Positions 62,365-64,000 of a DNA stretch of 64,000 bases are shown here, one piece after another. A program made the translations under genes and the position numbers. The stretch spans positions 1,116,001 to 1,180,000 of the forward strand of contig NZ_SWBR01000001.1 in NCBI RefSeq assembly GCF_005116505.1, given 5' to 3'. The DNA comes from Pedobacter polaris (GTDB taxonomy: Bacteria > Bacteroidota > Bacteroidia > Sphingobacteriales > Sphingobacteriaceae). The notes beneath the pieces were generated by a model, which searched no databases, had not been told where the DNA came from, and saw nothing but the letters and a program-made list of their open reading frames with translations. Numbering within the stretch: position 1 is the first letter of the stretch; each line of letters begins with the position of its first letter.

Positions 62365-63057
62365 TTAGAAATGATTGAGCAACTCTTCCAAATGTAAAAT
62401 TTGCCATTCTATATCTGCTGGTTTCTCTACATTTAAAGGGTTAAAAAAAATGGCCTTCATTCCAAAATCTTGGGCACCACGAATATCGGCTTCAAGGCTA
62501 TCGCCAATCATAATACTTTCTTCTTTTGTTGCGATGGCTTTTTCTAAAGCATGCTCGAAAATTCTTTTATTAGGTTTGTTTACACCAACATCTTCAGAGA
62601 TAATAACATTGGTAAAATAAGGATTTAACCCAGAAAGATTCATCTTGGTTAGCGTAGTTTCCTTAAATCCGTTAGATATAATATGTAGTTGATACTTCTT
62701 TTGTAAATAGGCTAAAACCCTCTCTGCACCAGCAAATAAATTAGTTTTAGTAGGACTAATCTTCACATAGTCATCTTCAAATTGCTGTGGAACATGTTCT
62801 GGTTTGATACCTAATTCTAAAAATGTTTTTCTAAAACGTTCTTCTCTTAATTTTTCTTTGGTAATTTCTCCTAAATGATATTGTTGCCAAAGGCGATGAT
62901 TATTCTCAGTATAAAGTTCAATAAAATCAGTCGACTTTAATCCCAAAGCTTTTAATTGGTATACTTCATAAAGTTCTAATAAGGTTTCTTGGGCATTGCG
63001 GTCAAAATCCCAAATGGTGTGGTCAAGATCAAAGAAGATATGTTTGTATTGCTGCAA
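62365..63057 (-). CDS. HAD-superfamily hydrolase (YjjG-like)
   Basis: A 230-residue phosphatase. Motif I HIFFDLDHTIWDFD (DxD) near residue 10, motif II IISNG, Lys of motif III in NKPNKRIFEHAL, and motif IV MIGDSLEADIRGA are complete. YjjG dephosphorylates nucleotides such as dUMP. No ATG exists near the start. I chose TTG at 63057 because an exact -7 box, TACCTTTG, covers an upstream TTG at 63081. Confidence 0.88.
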   Translation of the reverse strand: MQQYKHIFFDLDHTIWDFDRNAQETLLELYEVYQLKALGLKSTDFIELYTENNHRLWQQYHLGEITKEKLREERFRKTFLELGIKPEHVPQQFEDDYVKISPTKTNLFAGAERVLAYLQKKYQLHIISNGFKETTLTKMNLSGLNPYFTNVIISEDVGVNKPNKRIFEHALEKAIATKEESIMIGDSLEADIRGAQDFGMKAIFFNPLNVEKPADIEWQILHLEELLNHF

Positions 63058-63078
63058 AATATTAAAGTTTAATAATGG

Positions 63079-63086
63079 CAAAGGTA
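63079..63086 (-). promoter_or_regulatory. -7 box of the HAD gene
   Basis: Minus-strand TACCTTTG, an exact match, directly before the TTG start and inside the gap after the phosphatase gene. Confidence 0.4.
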
Positions 63087-63095
63087 AGCCGTTAT

Positions 63096-63413
63096 TTAGA
63101 AATAAGCGGTAACTTTTGTTTCGATTTCTAAAACGAGTTCCTCATCCATATATTGATAGTCATCCAGTATATTTAAAATAATCACTTCTTTTTCGGCCAA
63201 ATAATCACTAAAATTCTCTGCTAATATTTGCTTATGCCTTTTCTCCATTACAAATATTAAATCTGCCCAACTAATTAGTTTTGAATTGATTTTTATTCTT
63301 GCAGAAGGTGATGTCCCAGCTGATTTTACTTGATGTAATGGATGATTTTGATAAATGGTTTCAGCCGTCGCACTTCGCCACTTGTTTCTACTACAAACAA
63401 AAAGAATATTCAT
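63096..63413 (-). CDS. Low-molecular-weight protein tyrosine phosphatase-like protein
   Basis: A 105-residue protein with the LMW-PTP start LFVCSRNKWRSATAE, where Cys 7 and Arg 13 fit the C-x5-R active site. The canonical loop is CxGNxCRS; here the Gly and second Cys are replaced by Arg and Trp, so activity is uncertain. At 105 residues it is shorter than the typical 150. A DDY near residue 84 fits the general-acid loop. It lies 4 nt after upp and is probably co-transcribed with it. Confidence 0.78.
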   Translation of the reverse strand: MNILFVCSRNKWRSATAETIYQNHPLHQVKSAGTSPSARIKINSKLISWADLIFVMEKRHKQILAENFSDYLAEKEVIILNILDDYQYMDEELVLEIETKVTAYF

Positions 63414-63416
63414 GAT

Positions 63417-64000
63417 TTATGCCTTAATCCCAAAAGCTAAATCTCCAGCATCACCTAAACCAGGAACGATGTAGGACTTGCTAGTCATTTCATCATCTAT
63501 GGCGCCCAACCATAAATCTGCTTTGGGTAAGTTAGCTCTAACATGTTTTACTCCTTCAGTACTTGCAATTGCTGCAACAACATGTAGCTTTTTGATTTTG
63601 TAACGATTGATTAATTCCTTAGCGCAAAGTACCATGCTTAAGCCTGTAGCTAACATTGGATCTGCCAAAATTACAGTTTTACCTTCTAAATCTGGAGCAG
63701 AAATGTGCTCTATTTGGATAACGAAATCTCCATTCTTTTTCGTTTTACGATAAGCAGTAATAAAAGCACAATCTGCACGGTCAAAAACCTTTAGTAAGCC
63801 ATCTTGCATAGGTAGCCCCGCCCTTAAAATGGTAGCTAAAACAGGTTGCTGTTTTAAAACCATACTCTTGGCAATACCCAATGGCGTTTGCGTTTCAATT
63901 TCAGTATAAGTTAAAGTTTTACTGATTTCATAAGCAAAAAATTCTCCCAATCGTTGCAGATTTTTACGAAACCGCATCGAATCCTTTTGGATATTTTCAT
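63417..64000 (-). CDS. upp: Uracil phosphoribosyltransferase, 5' end cut by window edge
   Basis: Salvages uracil with PRPP to UMP in the cytoplasm. The reading frame continues past the right edge: upstream of an internal Met at 63977, residues ENIQKDS precede MRFRKNLQRLGEFFAYEISK, the usual internal segment of Bacteroidota enzymes. The true start is therefore outside. LEGKTVILADPMLATGLSM is the PRPP-binding site, and the C-terminus YIVPGLGDAGDLAFG is typical. Confidence 0.95.
   Translation of the reverse strand, partial: ENIQKDSMRFRKNLQRLGEFFAYEISKTLTYTEIETQTPLGIAKSMVLKQQPVLATILRAGLPMQDGLLKVFDRADCAFITAYRKTKKNGDFVIQIEHISAPDLEGKTVILADPMLATGLSMVLCAKELINRYKIKKLHVVAAIASTEGVKHVRANLPKADLWLGAIDDEMTSKSYIVPGLGDAGDLAFGIKA

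Noticed and set aside
63417..63977. Complete upp starting at 63977
   Set aside because: The frame continues upstream with family-conserved residues to the window edge; the Met is internal.

Overview
This is an AT-rich chromosomal stretch from a member of the Bacteroidota, most likely family Sphingobacteriaceae and Pedobacter-like (inferred from protein flavour, not from a search). Signs for this are promoters of the TTTG-N19-21-TAnnTTTG type, almost no Shine-Dalgarno sequences, several TTG starts, the gliding/type IX secretion proteins GldJ and PorV, a TonB system with two ExbD proteins, and a short NuoG. No rRNA, tRNA, CRISPR array, transposase or prophage was seen. Both edge genes are cut: a DEAD-box helicase on the left and uracil phosphoribosyltransferase on the right.

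Layout. 0-9.4 kb: DEAD-box helicase (partial), a DUF4197 lipoprotein, an ECF sigma factor overlapping a membrane protein that looks like an anti-sigma factor with a TonB-like C-terminus, a PaiB-like FMN protein, metK with a SAM-II riboswitch in its leader, a lipid kinase, a SUI1-type factor and pckA. 9.5-15.6 kb: exbB-exbD-exbD-tonB, a small membrane protein, a PstS-like lipoprotein and a TPR protein, read as one energy-transduction operon. 15.6-28.6 kb: a complete 14-gene complex I operon (nuoA-N), with a terminator-like hairpin after nuoA and a palindromic repeat between nuoI and nuoJ. 28.6-33.2 kb: DedA, inorganic pyrophosphatase, CNNM/CBS transporter, rsmE, a DUF4159 protein and a biotin carrier protein. 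33.2-36.9 kb: gldJ and porV in divergent orientation, then ispF. 36.9-39.3 kb: pirin, YceI, a Crp-family regulator and a 53-residue Cys-rich membrane protein.

39.4-45.5 kb is the most interesting block. It holds a GCS2-type carboxylate-amine ligase, two ATP-grasp ligases (one with a Lys/Ala-rich tail), a class I glutamine amidotransferase and two esterases. All but the last esterase are on the minus strand; the last is divergent. I read it as a pathway for an unidentified amide-linked or peptide-like product. 45.6-53.5 kb: a voltage-gated K+ channel with a C-terminal zinc ribbon, VOC and Crp proteins, an alpha/beta hydrolase, typA, a lipid A-type acyltransferase, an SDR and a DJ-1/PfpI protein. 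53.8-61.2 kb: a surface-glycan region with three glycosyltransferases, two methyltransferases, a flippase and a GH29 fucosidase. 61.2-64 kb: a lipoprotein with three HGxPxHxC repeats, a DinB-like protein, a HAD phosphatase, an LMW phosphatase-like protein and upp.

The gaps between genes carry many short palindromic repeats of several families. Two copies of one family provide the stop codon of the gene they follow, and another family has been read into the start of a coding sequence. Starts were chosen by homology and by the position of TAnnTTTG boxes; none is experimentally known.
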